Assembly: GCA_025359585.1 (NCBI GenBank)
Contig: JANYFX010000090.1
Span: 1-7,430 of the forward strand
DNA length: 7,430 nt
Source of the DNA: Rhizobacter sp.
Lineage (GTDB): Bacteria > Pseudomonadota > Gammaproteobacteria > Burkholderiales > Burkholderiaceae_C
Direction: 5' to 3'
Shown: positions 6,928 to 7,430 of the stretch, piece after piece
Layout of the letters: each line of letters begins with the position of its first letter
How positions within the stretch are numbered: position 1 is the stretch's first letter
Position numbers and translations under genes: made by a program
Notes under the pieces: model-generated
Seen by the model: only the letters and a program-made list of their open reading frames with translations
What the model was told of the DNA's origin: nothing
The model's database searches: none

Positions 6928-7430
6928 ATGAGCACCCCGTTCCTCGAAGTGAAGGATCTGCACGGCTGGTACGGCGAGTCGCACGTGCTGCACGGCGTGA
7001 ACTTCCATGTCAACGAAGGCGAGGTCGTGACGCTGCTCGGCCGCAACGGCGCCGGCCGCACCAGCACCATGCGTTCGATCATGGGTTTGATCGGCGCGCG
7101 CAAGGGTTCGATCAAGGTGCGCGGGGTCGAGACGGTCTCGATGGCCACGCACAGAATAGCGCGCCTCGGCCTGGGTTACTGCCCCGAAGAGCGTGGCATC
7201 TTCTCGAGCCTGTCGTGCGAAGAAAACCTGATGCTGCCCCCGACGCTCGCCGAAGGTGGCATGAGCGTCGAGCAGATCTACACGATGTTCCCGAACCTGC
7301 GCGAGCGCGCCAACAGCCAGGGCACGCGCCTGTCGGGCGGCGAACAGCAGATGCTGGCGGTCGCGCGCATCCTGCGCACCGGCGCCAAGCTGCTGCTGCT
7401 CGACGAGATCTCCGAAGGCCTGGCGCCGGT
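6928..7430 (+). CDS. ABC transporter ATP-binding protein, LivF-like, variant Walker A (partial, 3' end cut)
   Basis: The first 167 residues of a LivF-class ATPase are visible; the gene runs off the window (LivF proteins are usually about 235-260 residues). It starts MSTPFLEVKDLHGWYGESHVL, 1 nt after the LivG-like stop, with AAGGGA at 6913-6918. Walker A reads GRNGAGRT (38-45): the usually invariant lysine is Arg44, encoded CGC at 7057-7059. The Q-loop region is GYCPEERGIFSSL (83-95), with Glu where Gln is canonical, which is not rare in LivF. The signature LSGGEQQ (135-141) is normal. Walker B is LLLLDE (155-160) with the catalytic Glu160, followed by Ile161-Ser162 instead of the usual Pro-Thr. 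The reading frame is clean and codon use matches the neighbours, so this is a real variant and not a decayed gene. I recall similar GAGRT/DEI-type LivF paralogues in Burkholderiales, which would make it a subfamily trait. Confidence 0.9.
   Translation, partial: MSTPFLEVKDLHGWYGESHVLHGVNFHVNEGEVVTLLGRNGAGRTSTMRSIMGLIGARKGSIKVRGVETVSMATHRIARLGLGYCPEERGIFSSLSCEENLMLPPTLAEGGMSVEQIYTMFPNLRERANSQGTRLSGGEQQMLAVARILRTGAKLLLLDEISEGLAP

Noticed and set aside
5907..7148. Antisense open frame of 413 codons on the - strand
   Set aside because: It is opposite the conserved ABC ATPase motifs and the end of the IclR gene. It has His/Arg/Asp-rich shadow composition and no family signature.

Overview
The window is GC-rich, densely packed bacterial chromosome. 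All nine genes lie on the + strand, with 1-nt gaps or 4-nt ATGA overlaps at most junctions. Gene content (a DUF1840 protein, a LivG/LivF-type ATPase pair beside an IclR regulator, a CFA-synthase paralogue) and the strong G/C bias at third codon positions suggest a betaproteobacterium of the order Burkholderiales, perhaps near the Rubrivivax/Leptothrix/Methylibium group. The placement is inferred from recognition, not from a search.

Region 1 (14-5183) is a compact six-gene run. It holds a cyclopropane-fatty-acyl-phospholipid synthase-type methyltransferase, a small DUF1840 protein, a YbhB/YbcL-type PEBP protein, a histidine phosphatase, a fold-type III PLP enzyme of the D-serine dehydratase/D-threonine aldolase family, and a membrane di-iron hydroxylase of the fatty acid hydroxylase/sterol desaturase superfamily. 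The largest gap is 16 nt and two junctions overlap, so the run is probably one transcription unit. Its promoter lies before the window. The first and last genes are both lipid-modifying types; the middle genes have no obvious shared pathway.

Region 2 (5184-5274) is the only real intergenic gap, 91 nt. It contains a perfect 6-3-6 palindrome, TTGAACGCCGTTCAA, followed by a third half-site, just upstream of an IclR-family gene. This is a good candidate operator.

Region 3 (5275-7430) starts with the IclR-type regulator and continues directly into two ABC ATPases of the branched-chain amino acid (LivG/LivF, HAAT) type; the second is cut by the window end. The second ATPase has arginine instead of the Walker A lysine (GRNGAGRT) and isoleucine instead of proline after Walker B (DEIS). 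Its partner has a complete Walker A but a divergent signature (LSYGRKR). In a heterodimer these changes would fall in the same composite ATP site, giving one normal and one degenerate site. This is the most interesting signal in the window.

No RNA genes, mobile elements, CRISPR arrays, frameshifts or pseudogenes were seen. The window otherwise looks like ordinary chromosome.
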